Assembly: GCA_947492525.1 (NCBI GenBank)
Contig: CANLNQ010000007.1
Location: 124,001 to 188,000, forward strand
From: an uncultured Granulosicoccus sp.
Lineage (GTDB): Bacteria; Pseudomonadota; Gammaproteobacteria; Granulosicoccales; Granulosicoccaceae
Length of the DNA stretch: 64,000 nucleotides
Reading direction: 5' to 3'
This document shows positions 33,846 to 43,434 of the stretch, piece after piece. The position numbers were made by a program, and so were the translations under genes. Each line of letters begins with the position of its first letter. The first letter of the stretch is position 1. The notes beneath the pieces were generated by a model, which was not told the origin of the DNA, made no database searches, and was given only the letters and a program-made list of their open reading frames with translations.

Positions 33846-36800
33846 GAGCGAGCGCGAGAGCAAGAGTGGCACAGGCTGATAGATGGGTGTCTGCTGGCGG
33901 ATCAGCACAGGCTGCGCCGTGTGGTGAAGAAGCTGGCGGGGAAGCCGGAGGATGATCCCGAGCGCCTGCGCTTCATGCAGCGGGTGGAGAAATCGAGCGC
34001 ACAGCGCGCCGTGCGGGCGGCGAATGTGCCCACGCCGGTATATCCGCCCGAGTTGCCGGTGGTCGAACAGCGCGAGGAAATCCTCCAGGCTATCAAGGAC
34101 CATCAGGTGGTCATCCTGTGTGGAGAAACCGGCTCGGGCAAGACCACCCAGTTACCGAAGATCTGTCTGGATGCAGGCCGCGGTGTCGCGGGGCTGATCG
34201 GTCACACCCAGCCGCGACGTATCGCCGCGCGCAGCGTGGCCTCGCGCATTGCCAGCGAACTGGATACCACGGTGGGTGAGGCGGTCGGTTTCAAGATCCG
34301 CTTCAGTGATCAGGTCAGTGAGCGAAGCTATGTGAAGCTGATGACGGACGGAATTCTGCTGGCAGAAATACAGAATGATCCCTGGCTCAATCAGTACGAC
34401 ACCCTGATCATCGATGAAGCGCACGAGCGCTCGCTCAACATCGATTTCCTGATGGGCTATCTGAAGAATCTGCTCAGGCGCCGCCGTGACCTGAAGCTCA
34501 TCATCACCTCCGCCACCATCGACCCGGAGCGCTTTGCCGAGCACTTCGATGGCGCACCCATCATCACCGCTGAAGGTCGTACCTATCCGGTCGAGCTGCG
34601 ATACGCACCGCCAGAGGCGGAATCCGATTCGCTGGACGATATCGACATGCCCACTGCCATCATCAATGCCTGCGAGACGCTGCTGAAGGAGCGACAGCAC
34701 GATATCCTGGTCTTTCTCAGCGGGGAGCGCGATATTCGGGAAATGGCCGATCTGCTCGGCAAGCAGTCATCCCACAATCGCGCGTTTCGCGGTGTAGACA
34801 TCCTGCCGCTGTTCTCCCGTCTGTCCAATGCAGACCAGAACCGCATCTTCCAGTCGCACAGCAACCCGCGCATCGTGCTGGCCACCAATGTGGCAGAAAC
34901 CTCTCTGACCGTGCCGGGCATTCGTGCCGTGGTGGACCCCGGATACGCGCGGGTGTCGCGCTACAGCGTGCGCAGCAAGGTACAGCGACTACCGATCGAG
35001 AAGGTATCGCAGGCGTCGGCCAATCAGCGCATGGGCCGCTGTGGTCGTATTGCCCCGGGTGTCTGTATTCGCCTGTATTCGGAAGAAGACTATCTGACGC
35101 GCCCGGAATTCACCGAGCCGGAAATCCTGCGTACCAACCTCTCATCGGTCATCCTGCAAATGGCGTCCATGAAGCTGGGGCGGATCGATGACTTTCCCTT
35201 CGTCGAAGCCCCCGAGTCGAAGTTCATCAATGATGGCTATCGCACGCTGCAGGAACTGGCTGCGCTGGATGAAAAGCGCCAGCTGACCCCGCTTGGAAAA
35301 CGTCTGGCCCGCCTGCCGATCGACCCGCGTCTGGGTCGCATGCTTCTGGCCTCTGCCGATGAAGGTTGTGTCAATGAAGTGCTGACGCTGGTCAGCGCAC
35401 TGTCGGTTCAGGACCCGCGTGAACGTCCCTTTGAAAAGCGCCAGGCTGCCGATGAGCAGCACGCTGAATTCAACCATGAAAACTCCGACTTCATGGCCTG
35501 GCTGAATCTGTGGAGCTTTGTCACGGTGCAGAAAGAGGCGCTGTCCAATTCGCAGTTCCGGAAGATGTGCCGCCAACGCTACCTGTCGGCCCTGCGCATC
35601 ATCGAATGGATGGACGTGCGTCGACAGCTCGAGCGACTTTGCAAGGAGCTGAACCTGAAGCAGTCCAGTGGCGAGGCTGCTCAGGACAATATTCATCGTG
35701 CGCTGCTGTCCGGTCTGCTGGCCAATGTCGCCATCAAGACCGACAAGCAGGGCTATCTGGGTACCCGCAATCGCCACCTGAACATCTTTCCGGGTTCCGG
35801 CCTGTTCAAGAAAGGTCCCAAGTGGATCATGGCGGCAGAGATTGCCGAGACCAGCAAGCTCTACGCCCGTCAGGTGGGCGCCATACAGCCGGAGTGGATC
35901 GAGTCGCTGGCCACGCATCTGCTGCAATACAGCTACCGCGATGCCCACTGGCACAAGAAAAAGGGTGTCGTCAACGCCTGGGCGCAATCCACGCTCTATG
36001 GCCTGATCATCAATCCGAAGAAAGGCGTCAACTATGGTCGGATCAATCCGGCGGAGTCGCGTCAGATCTTCATACGAGAGGCTCTGGTTGCCGGCGAACT
36101 GAACACACGCGGCGAGTTTCATCGATACAACCAGGCCTTGCTCGATGAAGTCACTACCCTGGAGGAGAAATCCCGCCGCCGCGATATCGTTGTCGACCCG
36201 GAGGAGCTGGTGCGCTTCTACGATGCAATCGTGCCGGAAGGCATCTGCACGGCCGCCCACTTCGAAAAATGGCGCAAGACCTTCGAGGCCGACAACCCAC
36301 GGGCGCTGTTCTTCGAGCGGGAGCAATTGCTGCTCGATGACGCGGTGGATGTCAGTGCGAGGGACTACCCGGATCAGATGGAGATGAGCGGTATGGTGCT
36401 GCCGCTGAAGTATCACTTTGCTCCCGGTGAAGAGGATGACGGGGTTACCCTGGTCTGTCCGGTGGAAGTGCTGAACAGAGTCTCGCCGGCGCGCTGCGAG
36501 TGGCTGGTGCCCGGCATGCTGGAAGAGAAGATAACCCTGCTGATCAAGGCGCTGCCCAAGAGTCTGCGGCGCAACTTCGTACCGGCGCCGGATTACGCGG
36601 CAGCGGCGAAGGCGGCGATGGACCCGTCCGAGGGCTCCCTGCTGGGCTGCCTGTCTCGGCACCTGAACCGCATGACCGGTGTGAAAGTCACGCAGGAAGA
36701 ATGGGATACCGGCAATCTGCCAACGCATCTGACAATGCGATTCGAGGTGGTCGGCAATGAGGGCCAGACACTGCGTGCGGGTCGCAATCTGGCGCAATTG

Positions 36801-37742
36801 CAGGAGGCGTATGTGGGAGAGGTCGAGGAAACCCTGCTGCGCTTCAGTGATAACAGTATCGAGCGTGACCAGGTCAGCGACTGGAATTTCGGTGATCTGC
36901 CTCACAGCGTGGATATCGAGAAGAGCGGCATGACGCTGCAGGGTTTCCCCGCGCTACAGGCAACGAAGAACGGGGTGGGCATCAAGCTGTTTGCCACTGA
37001 AGCGGCGGCCATGAGTGCCATGCCGGCAGGCGTTCGCGCGCTGTACAAGGAGGTGCTGAAGGACGAGGTGCGCTATCTGCAGCGCAAATTGCCCAACATC
37101 AACGTATTGAGCCTGCGGTTTACGCCTTTCGGCAACAAGCAGACTCTGATCGACGACATCATCGATGCTTCCGTGGATCATGTGTTTGTCGACACGGAGC
37201 AGCTACCGCGCAATCGTGACGATTTCATGCAGAAACTCGATGCAGGTCGATCGGAACTGGTCGGAGTCGCGGGACGGTTCTGCGATACCCTCGGGCAGGT
37301 GTTCGAGCAACATCGGCAGGTCGCCAAACGGCTGGAAGGGGCCATTTCCCTGAGCTGGATCGAGCCGGCTGTGGATATCCGGGACCAGATCGAGCAACTG
37401 ATTCATGCCGGCTTCGTGACGCAGACCGGTCTGACCCGGCTGGAACGATTGCCGATCTACTTCCAGGCCATGGACAAGCGACTTGATGCCATCGACATGG
37501 CGCCGGACAAGGATCGCCGCCGCCGGGCCGAGCTTCTGCCGGTGTGGGAATCCTTCAAGCATCTGCCGCGCGATCGCGATGACGATCCCGCCTATCGGCA
37601 GGCGCATCAGGCCCTGCGCTGGGCCTTCGAGGAGCTACGTGTCTCGCTGTTTGCACAGGATCTGGGTACCCGGGAAAAGGTGTCGGTATCACGCCTGGAG
37701 AACCGTGTCAGCGAGCTGGCCAAATGGCTGCCGAAGCTTTGA
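33831..37742 (+). CDS. hrpA: ATP-dependent RNA helicase HrpA
   Basis: DEAH-box RNA helicase of 1303 residues, the normal HrpA length. Motifs: Walker A GETGSGKTTQLPK, HTQPRRIAARSVA, DEAH in IIDEAHERSLN, the SAT motif in IITSATIDPERF, ATNVAETSLTVPGI and NQRMGRCGRIAPG. The C-terminal HA2, OB and DUF3418-type regions fill the rest. In E. coli HrpA acts on ribosomes and mRNA. The start chosen (33831) lies inside the inverted REP copy and has no clear ribosome site; the next in-frame ATG is far inside the conserved part, so this ATG or the adjacent GTG at 33834 must be used. Element insertion may have replaced the original 5' end. Confidence 0.93.
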   Translation: MVVRPERAREQEWHRLIDGCLLADQHRLRRVVKKLAGKPEDDPERLRFMQRVEKSSAQRAVRAANVPTPVYPPELPVVEQREEILQAIKDHQVVILCGETGSGKTTQLPKICLDAGRGVAGLIGHTQPRRIAARSVASRIASELDTTVGEAVGFKIRFSDQVSERSYVKLMTDGILLAEIQNDPWLNQYDTLIIDEAHERSLNIDFLMGYLKNLLRRRRDLKLIITSATIDPERFAEHFDGAPIITAEGRTYPVELRYAPPEAESDSLDDIDMPTAIINACETLLKERQHDILVFLSGERDIREMADLLGKQSSHNRAFRGVDILPLFSRLSNADQNRIFQSHSNPRIVLATNVAETSLTVPGIRAVVDPGYARVSRYSVRSKVQRLPIEKVSQASANQRMGRCGRIAPGVCIRLYSEEDYLTRPEFTEPEILRTNLSSVILQMASMKLGRIDDFPFVEAPESKFINDGYRTLQELAALDEKRQLTPLGKRLARLPIDPRLGRMLLASADEGCVNEVLTLVSALSVQDPRERPFEKRQAADEQHAEFNHENSDFMAWLNLWSFVTVQKEALSNSQFRKMCRQRYLSALRIIEWMDVRRQLERLCKELNLKQSSGEAAQDNIHRALLSGLLANVAIKTDKQGYLGTRNRHLNIFPGSGLFKKGPKWIMAAEIAETSKLYARQVGAIQPEWIESLATHLLQYSYRDAHWHKKKGVVNAWAQSTLYGLIINPKKGVNYGRINPAESRQIFIREALVAGELNTRGEFHRYNQALLDEVTTLEEKSRRRDIVVDPEELVRFYDAIVPEGICTAAHFEKWRKTFEADNPRALFFEREQLLLDDAVDVSARDYPDQMEMSGMVLPLKYHFAPGEEDDGVTLVCPVEVLNRVSPARCEWLVPGMLEEKITLLIKALPKSLRRNFVPAPDYAAAAKAAMDPSEGSLLGCLSRHLNRMTGVKVTQEEWDTGNLPTHLTMRFEVVGNEGQTLRAGRNLAQLQEAYVGEVEETLLRFSDNSIERDQVSDWNFGDLPHSVDIEKSGMTLQGFPALQATKNGVGIKLFATEAAAMSAMPAGVRALYKEVLKDEVRYLQRKLPNINVLSLRFTPFGNKQTLIDDIIDASVDHVFVDTEQLPRNRDDFMQKLDAGRSELVGVAGRFCDTLGQVFEQHRQVAKRLEGAISLSWIEPAVDIRDQIEQLIHAGFVTQTGLTRLERLPIYFQAMDKRLDAIDMAPDKDRRRRAELLPVWESFKHLPRDRDDDPAYRQAHQALRWAFEELRVSLFAQDLGTREKVSVSRLENRVSELAKWLPKL

Positions 37743-37825
37743 CGCAGTTGTGCATTGATGCTTGCGGGACCTGAAATCACGACTAGACTCACCCCATTAA
37801 CCGAACAATGATCCCGGGGTGTTGC

Positions 37826-38443
37826 ATGAAGAAGTATCTGGTGGGCATGGCTCTGCTGATTGCCGCCGGCCCCATCCGGGCCGGTGGTGTCGACCTGGCC
37901 CTGAGTAACGAAACGGCCAACCTGTCTGTTATCCTCAATCGCGATCCTTTTCTGTCGGAACAGGCTCGTTCGCAGGATGGCGGCGCAGAGATTGCCGTCG
38001 GTGGCTTCATCAGTGAGGTGGGTGACAACCTGCTGCACGCCACGCTGCTGGCTCGTGGGGTGCGTCAGACACTCAATTCCCAGTATCACATCAGTGCAGG
38101 CATGAAGCTGGTTGGTGGTGAGATAGAAGTGGGTGAAGATCGGGAGAATGCGACCGACAGTGAAACGGTGGGTGCACTGGCGCTGGGTTTTCAGGCCGGA
38201 TTGCTGTTGCAGCAATCGGCCTATAACCCGGTGGAACTCAGCTTCGAAGGGTTCTACGCGCCCAACATCACCAGTTTCTCCGATGCAGAACGTTACGGTG
38301 AAGTCAGCGTCAGGCTGCAGGTCGAGATCATGCCAAGAGCGCGCGCCTATGTCGGCTATCGTCGTATGCGTTTCGACACCAACGACTACGATGATGTGCA
38401 ACTGGATCGCAGCGCGCATTTCGGGCTCAGTATTTCCTTCTGA
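37826..38443 (+). CDS. YfaZ-family outer membrane protein
   Basis: A 205-residue protein with a clear signal peptide (MKKYLVGMALLIAAGPIRA) and a body of alternating amphipathic strands ending in an aromatic residue (FGLSISF), as in outer membrane beta barrels. VGGFISEVGDNLLHATLLARG and the AYVGYRRMRFDTNDYDD segment match the YfaZ pattern. Function of the family is not known. The start at 37826 gives the signal peptide; an upstream in-frame ATG at 37808 would add six residues. It follows hrpA by about 83 bases and may have its own promoter. Confidence 0.75.
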   Translation: MKKYLVGMALLIAAGPIRAGGVDLALSNETANLSVILNRDPFLSEQARSQDGGAEIAVGGFISEVGDNLLHATLLARGVRQTLNSQYHISAGMKLVGGEIEVGEDRENATDSETVGALALGFQAGLLLQQSAYNPVELSFEGFYAPNITSFSDAERYGEVSVRLQVEIMPRARAYVGYRRMRFDTNDYDDVQLDRSAHFGLSISF

Positions 38444-38532
38444 GCATCAGAACACTACCTGCTCAACGCGCGATCCCGAGCAATGACGTTTTTTCTCGTT
38501 GACACCACCGGGCTGGTGTTAGTGTGGCGTGC

Positions 38533-39447
38533 ATGACTGAAAAGACGCCCTCTCTCACTCGTCTGCTCGACATCATGCGCAGACTGCGTGATCCCGATAT
38601 CGGTTGTGCCTGGGATATCAAGCAGGATTTCCGGAGTATTTCGCCCTTCACGGTGGAGGAGGCCTACGAGGTGGCCGATGCCATCGAGCGCAACGATCTG
38701 GATGATCTGTGCGACGAACTGGGTGATCTGCTGTTTCAGGTAGTCTTTCATGCGCAGATGGCCAGTGAGCAGGGCGCGTTCACGTTCGAAGATGTCACGC
38801 AATCGATCATCGACAAGATGCTGCGGCGTCATCCGCATGTGTTCGGCGATGTGGTGTACGAGACCGAAGCGGATCTGAAGGCCGGATGGGAAGCCATCAA
38901 GGCGGAAGAGCGGCGAATGAAGGCCGCTCGTATCGCCGCTCGTGAGCACCGTGAAGAGGCTGCTGGAAGGACGCCGGAACAGGCCAGGCTTTCACCCGCG
39001 CCGCCGACATCCCCCGATTCCACCATGCCGGCAAGGCCTCGGGCGGCGGAATCATCTTCCGCGCTTGATGGCATCGCCCATAGCCTGCCGGCGCTCATGC
39101 GTGCAGACAAGTTGCAACGTCGTGCGGCGAGAAACGGCTTTGACTGGCCGGATATCGAACCGGTCTGGGGCAAGCTGGACGAAGAGATTCATGAGCTTCG
39201 CGAGGCCGTGACGCAGCAGGATCCGGATGCCATCGAGGACGAGCTGGGAGATCTGCTGTTCACCGTCGTGAATCTTGCCAGGCATTGCGGTGTCGATTCG
39301 GAGCAGGCCCTGCAACGCGCCAGCCGCAAGTTCGACAGGCGATTCAGGCGGGTCGAAGCACTGGCAGCCAATGAGGCAGCGCCCTTGCAAAGCCAGAGTC
39401 TGGAACAGCTGGATGCCTTGTGGGACAAGGCCAAGACAGAGGACTGA
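38533..39447 (+). CDS. mazG: Nucleoside triphosphate pyrophosphohydrolase MazG
   Basis: House-cleaning all-alpha NTP pyrophosphatase that also lowers (p)ppGpp in E. coli. Two MazG domains are visible: EEAYEVADAIERNDLDDLCDELGDLL at the N-terminus and LDEEIHELREAV ... EDELGDLLFTV at the C-terminus, each with the EExxE-type acidic metal cluster. A Pro/Ala-rich linker of about 50 residues joins them, making the protein 304 residues, longer than the 263 of E. coli. ATG at 38533; a GTG at 38524 is possible. It converges with the transpeptidase gene. Confidence 0.95.
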   Translation: MTEKTPSLTRLLDIMRRLRDPDIGCAWDIKQDFRSISPFTVEEAYEVADAIERNDLDDLCDELGDLLFQVVFHAQMASEQGAFTFEDVTQSIIDKMLRRHPHVFGDVVYETEADLKAGWEAIKAEERRMKAARIAAREHREEAAGRTPEQARLSPAPPTSPDSTMPARPRAAESSSALDGIAHSLPALMRADKLQRRAARNGFDWPDIEPVWGKLDEEIHELREAVTQQDPDAIEDELGDLLFTVVNLARHCGVDSEQALQRASRKFDRRFRRVEALAANEAAPLQSQSLEQLDALWDKAKTED

Positions 39448-39497
39448 TTTCCCCGGCCGAGGCCTCGAGCGCTTGTCGGTCGTGACGCAGCGGTGAT

Positions 39498-41384
39498 TCA
39501 GGAATCGTGACTGGCCAGCTTCTCCAGACTGTCGGCCGAATCGCGAGGCTCTTGCAACAGACTGATCAGTGTACCGGCCTCGCGCAGGGCCTTGGTCAGC
39601 GAGGCATCGTGACGGTAGATATCCGAGCGTCGCTGCAGTTCGCCGGCTTCATCCACCCAGGTGGTCATGTAGGTCAGATGTGTCGGAACCGGTGATCGCA
39701 ATCGGACCCGTTTGGTCTCGCTACCTTGCAGTGTCTTGCTGATGGTGTCCTGACTGTAGCCGTCCATCTTCATGAGCAGAATGGCCAGCGCGTCCGGATC
39801 GCTCAGACGGATACAGCCATGGCTGTAGGCTCGGTCGTTGAGCGTGAAGTGCTTCTTGGCCTGCGTATCATGCAGATAGATGGCATAGGGGTTGGGCATC
39901 ATGAACTTCATGCGGCCCAGTGCATTGATCGGTCCACCGCGTTGACGCAGCAGGTAGGGAAAGGGGTTCGTGTTGAGATCAGCGGATGTGATCTCTTCCG
40001 GTGGCACCACAACCAGTTGCTTGCCCTCTCGTTTCAGGAAGTCGAACTGGCGTGAGACGAGGTAGCCGGGGCGGCGACGCTCCTTGGGGATCAGCTCACG
40101 GTTGGCGATGGAGGCCGGTACCGTCCAGGTGGGATTGAACTCCATATAGCTCATGTCGCGCGAGAAGGTGGGCGTCTGGTGATCCACCGAACCGACTACT
40201 GCGGTCATGTTCATCACGGTCTTCTCGCCATCGCGTACCACCACGTGATAGTCGGGAATATTGATGAATACATGCCTGTCCCCCAGTTTTCGTGGCATCC
40301 AGCGCCAGCGTTCCAGGCTCAGGGCGATCGCCTGGATTTCCTCTTCGATACTGAGGTTCAGCACCTTGCGGGTGCGCAGGTCGAGCCGTCCGGTGGATTT
40401 CAGGCCGTGTCGAAGCTGAAAGCGCTGCAGGGCCTGTGTCAGCTCGTCGTCGAAGTATGGCGTGACGGTGCCGCCCGGCTCCATATCGCCAATGTCTGCC
40501 AGGCGAGACTTGACAGCGTAGATGTCGGCATGGCTCAGCATGCTCGACGCACTGGTGTGATGATTGATTGTCGGTCGCCGAGTACCGCTGGCCCGTTCGG
40601 TCAGTAGATCGCGCATGCGCATGGTCAGGCGTCGATAGTCCGCATGGGCAGGTGTGACCGAGCGCAGGGCCTGTGCCACGCTGCTTCGGCCCGAGCGGAC
40701 CGAGTCCAGTAAATCCTCGGCGTTGACGACAGGCGCGTCGCGAAACAGATCCTTCTGCGTCGCGCGAGCGTCAACCACGCCCTGGCCAAGATGCTGCGAG
40801 AGCTTGATGAAGGCCTGATCCATCCGATCGTTGAGAACATCCTTCAGGGACAGGCTGCCGGGCAGATGTACCGTTCGAGGTCGTCCTGCCTGGCTGCGAG
40901 AACCATCCAGACCGCTCAGGGTGTCTACCGTCCGCAGTATCTCCGCCAGCGCGTAGCTGTCTGGATTCAGGCCATGAACGGCGGCATTCTGGATGCTGCG
41001 AATCAGTTGCTGTGCATTGATCGACAGGCCATCGCTGGTCAACCAGGGACCATTGCTCTGCAACTCGGAGCGTTGTGCATCGCTCAGTGAGGTCGACAGC
41101 TCCAGTGCAAGACTCAAGGCGTGTTTGCCATTGACCGGCTTGTCCTGTACTTGCACATGATCCGCTGCCGCGGCGGTCGGTGCGCTGCGGGCATAACCCA
41201 GCAGGGGTTCGAACGGCTGTGTGGTGAATCTTTCAGCGTAGCTGACCAGCTGTGTGTCGTAGGACAGTCTGGCGGACAACTCGGCCGGATGCTCGGAACG
41301 CGGGTCCGACAGTGCGGGTTGAGACAGGCTGATTGCGGCGATGCCGGACAGGGATGCTACAAGGACGTTGAGAAATTTCTCCAC
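39498..41384 (-). CDS. L,D-transpeptidase YcbB/LdtD-type
   Basis: Periplasmic enzyme that makes 3-3 crosslinks in peptidoglycan, bypassing penicillin-binding proteins. The 628-residue protein has an N-terminal signal peptide (LNVLVASLSGIAAISLSQPALS), a scaffold domain, a PG_binding_1 domain (YFDDELTQALQRFQLRHGLKSTGRLD) and the YkuD catalytic domain (VVVPPEE, PYAIYLHDT, and the active site YSHGCIRL with nucleophilic Cys). This order matches YcbB. It follows DUF1841 on the same strand by about 190 bases and probably has its own promoter. Relevant to tolerance of beta-lactams in general for this class, but not testable from sequence. Confidence 0.93.
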   Translation of the reverse strand: MEKFLNVLVASLSGIAAISLSQPALSDPRSEHPAELSARLSYDTQLVSYAERFTTQPFEPLLGYARSAPTAAAADHVQVQDKPVNGKHALSLALELSTSLSDAQRSELQSNGPWLTSDGLSINAQQLIRSIQNAAVHGLNPDSYALAEILRTVDTLSGLDGSRSQAGRPRTVHLPGSLSLKDVLNDRMDQAFIKLSQHLGQGVVDARATQKDLFRDAPVVNAEDLLDSVRSGRSSVAQALRSVTPAHADYRRLTMRMRDLLTERASGTRRPTINHHTSASSMLSHADIYAVKSRLADIGDMEPGGTVTPYFDDELTQALQRFQLRHGLKSTGRLDLRTRKVLNLSIEEEIQAIALSLERWRWMPRKLGDRHVFINIPDYHVVVRDGEKTVMNMTAVVGSVDHQTPTFSRDMSYMEFNPTWTVPASIANRELIPKERRRPGYLVSRQFDFLKREGKQLVVVPPEEITSADLNTNPFPYLLRQRGGPINALGRMKFMMPNPYAIYLHDTQAKKHFTLNDRAYSHGCIRLSDPDALAILLMKMDGYSQDTISKTLQGSETKRVRLRSPVPTHLTYMTTWVDEAGELQRRSDIYRHDASLTKALREAGTLISLLQEPRDSADSLEKLASHDS

Positions 41385-41575
41385 GAAACAGGACGCTCAT
41401 GCAAGGCTCGGCGGGCTGAGATCCGAGCGGTTGACAGTATCGATGTAACACACAGCCTCACTGCAACATCGACCTGTGGCCTGTCACCTGAATCCAATCA
41501 TCCGAGTCGCTGCCCCGAGTTCATCGATCTGCGATACCGGTATCAGCTCGGGCGTGACCAGTGTCGCGTTGATGT

Positions 41576-42004
41576 CTACAGCAGTTCGCGCAGGCTGGCC
41601 AGATAGGCCTGTTCGTCGGGTGCACGACTCTGGCGCTGCGCTTCCCAGAGAAAAAGCCCGAGTCTTTCGATCATCAAGTGCTCCACCTTGTGCCCATCGC
41701 CATGCTTGAGCAACAGAGAGCGGGTGATGGATGCGATCCCTGCCGGTCGGTCGGTGCCGACCTGTTCACGCAATGCCAGGTGCAGACTCAAATGCAGAAA
41801 GGGGTTTTCGTGACCGTCCTCTGCGGTGAAATCATGGTCCACGACATCCTCACTGCCAAGCAGTAGAGAATGGTATTCGGGATGCTCCTCGAGCAGCGTG
41901 GCGATCTGCTTTTCCAGTGGTTCCAGCGATTCTCCTCGCAGATGCTTCTGCCAGGTACTGCGGAACATCTGACGAGTGCGGGTACGGTCCTGGGTGAACA
42001 GCAT
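41576..42004 (-). CDS. DUF1841 family protein
   Basis: A 142-residue protein of the DUF1841 family: it begins with FTQDRTRTRQMFRSTWQKHLRGESLEPLEKQIA and has the family motifs HPEYHSLL and NPFLHLSLHLALREQVGTDRPAGI. Function unknown. In many Gammaproteobacteria it sits by the rnf operon next to the endonuclease III gene nth; here it directly follows rnfE (25 bases) and no nth gene is seen. It is probably the last gene of the rnf transcript. Confidence 0.88.
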   Translation of the reverse strand: MLFTQDRTRTRQMFRSTWQKHLRGESLEPLEKQIATLLEEHPEYHSLLLGSEDVVDHDFTAEDGHENPFLHLSLHLALREQVGTDRPAGIASITRSLLLKHGDGHKVEHLMIERLGLFLWEAQRQSRAPDEQAYLASLRELL

Positions 42005-42029
42005 GTCGGTAATTCCTGGCGTTATCGGA

Positions 42030-42815
42030 TCATGACCGAAGAGGTGTGGCTGCTTCGACGTCTGTCGTCACTGATCGTTCATCGGCGTGCTGTCGCCGCC
42101 TCGATCGTGCGTCGATCAGATTCTTGCCCGCCAGCAGCAGCCCCAGAGCGAAAAAGGCGCCGGGAGGAAGCAGGGCGATCAACAGGCCATTATCGGCGGA
42201 AAACAACTGCAATGCCAGCTGCCGGGCGCCGTCACCAAACAACAGGTGAGCCTGCGAGAACAGGGTGCCTTGTCCGAGCAGTTCGCGCAGACCGCCCAGC
42301 AGCACCAGTACCCAGAGGAAACCCGTGCCCATGGACAGCGCGTCGTGCAGGGAGCTGCGCAGGTCATGGCGAGAGGCAAAGGCTTCGGAGCGGCCGATGA
42401 TCAGGCAATTGGTCACGATCAGAGGCAGGAAGATCCCCAGTGAGGCATGCAGGGCCGGTAGCCAGGCTTGCATCAACAGTTCGATGATGGTGACTGTGCT
42501 GGCAATGATCAGTACATAGATCGGGATGCGAATAGCCGGCAGAACCACCGGTCGCATGAGAGAGACGGTCGTGTTGGCAATGAGCAGCGTGAGCAATGTC
42601 GCCAGCCCGAGACCGAAGCCGTTGACGACATTGTTGCTCACTGCCAGCAAGGGGCAGAGCCCCAGCAGTTTGACCAGAGCCGGGTTGCCGGACCAGAGCC
42701 CTTCTCTCCACAGCATTCTGACAGACGCAGACGCAGACGCAGATGTAGATGTAGATGTAGATGTAGATGTAGACGCGGATGCAGATGCGGGCCTGGCCTG
42801 CGTATCGTGATTCAT
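42030..42815 (-). CDS. rnfE: Rnf electron-transport complex subunit E
   Basis: Integral membrane subunit of the ion-pumping ferredoxin:NAD oxidoreductase (or SoxR-reducing) complex. Six membrane helices are visible, with family signatures LLGLCPLLAVSNNVVNGFGLGLAT and LPLIVTNCLIIGRSEAFA. Before the first helix there is a repetitive Ser-Ala and Ser-Thr tract from hexamers in the DNA, which no standard RnfE has. The ATG at 42815 is favoured by an AGG eight bases upstream; a GTG at 42824 is an alternative. The stop is 25 bases before DUF1841. Confidence 0.93.
   Translation of the reverse strand: MNHDTQARPASASASTSTSTSTSTSASASASVRMLWREGLWSGNPALVKLLGLCPLLAVSNNVVNGFGLGLATLLTLLIANTTVSLMRPVVLPAIRIPIYVLIIASTVTIIELLMQAWLPALHASLGIFLPLIVTNCLIIGRSEAFASRHDLRSSLHDALSMGTGFLWVLVLLGGLRELLGQGTLFSQAHLLFGDGARQLALQLFSADNGLLIALLPPGAFFALGLLLAGKNLIDARSRRRQHADERSVTTDVEAATPLRS
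42724..42789. repeat. Hexamer repeat coding the RnfE N-terminus, eleven units
   Basis: Consecutive hexamers GACGCA (3), GATGTA (5), GACGCG, GATGCA and GATGCG, in frame, giving alternating Ser-Ala and Ser-Thr pairs in the N-terminal tail of RnfE. The sub-blocks show step-wise amplification from one ancestral hexamer. Confidence 0.95.
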
Positions 42816-42828
42816 GATGCACACCTGT

Positions 42829-43434
42829 TCATGACGGAAACACCTCGTCGCGATGTTGCTGGTACCACTGCAGGGCTCGATGGATGGCGGTGATGATGGC
42901 CTGTGGCGTGATGGTCGCGCCGGTCAGTGCATCGTAGCGCCCGCCGAATTTTTCCACCGCCCAGGCATCGTCACCCTCGCTGGTCAGGGATCGATCGCTG
43001 AACTGCGTGATCCAGTCCGAACGCGCGATGTCGATGTCATCGCCGAGGCCCGGCGTCTCCCGGTGTTCAGTGACACGAGCGCCGATGATGCGGCCATCGG
43101 GATGCAGCCCCAGCAACAGACGGATGTCGCCATTGTAGCCGTCGGGCGCGACCACGCTCAGTACCGCGGCCAGTGGCGCCTGCTCGCGATAGACGGTATA
43201 CAGGGGCACTGGCTGTTCACTGCCCAGCTCGGGAGCCACGATCAGTTGGCGAGTACTCAGAGGATCCTCGTCGTAGGGGCCGTCGGGCAAGACGGCCGAG
43301 AGCCCCTGCAGCAGCCATTGCTGGCGAGCAGCCTCCAGTCGTTCACGCGTCAACTGATGCACCAGGCTCAGTGCTGCAATGGCCAGAGCCGCACAGCAGG
43401 CCAGCGTCAAGCCAGTTCTGGCGGGCATTCTCAT
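42829..43434 (-). CDS. rnfG: Rnf electron-transport complex subunit G
   Basis: Flavoprotein subunit with one N-terminal membrane helix (LTLACCAALAIAALSLVHQL) and a periplasmic FMN-binding domain. The FMN is attached to the Thr in DALTGATITP, the usual (S/T)GAT motif. Length 201 residues is normal. The ATG at 43434 overlaps the rnfD stop (ATGA). It is followed by rnfE after 13 bases. Confidence 0.94.
   Translation of the reverse strand: MRMPARTGLTLACCAALAIAALSLVHQLTRERLEAARQQWLLQGLSAVLPDGPYDEDPLSTRQLIVAPELGSEQPVPLYTVYREQAPLAAVLSVVAPDGYNGDIRLLLGLHPDGRIIGARVTEHRETPGLGDDIDIARSDWITQFSDRSLTSEGDDAWAVEKFGGRYDALTGATITPQAIITAIHRALQWYQQHRDEVFPS

Noticed and set aside
35142-36905. 587-residue open frame on the minus strand inside hrpA
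   Set aside because: Shadow of the conserved helicase coding frame; no recognisable domain.
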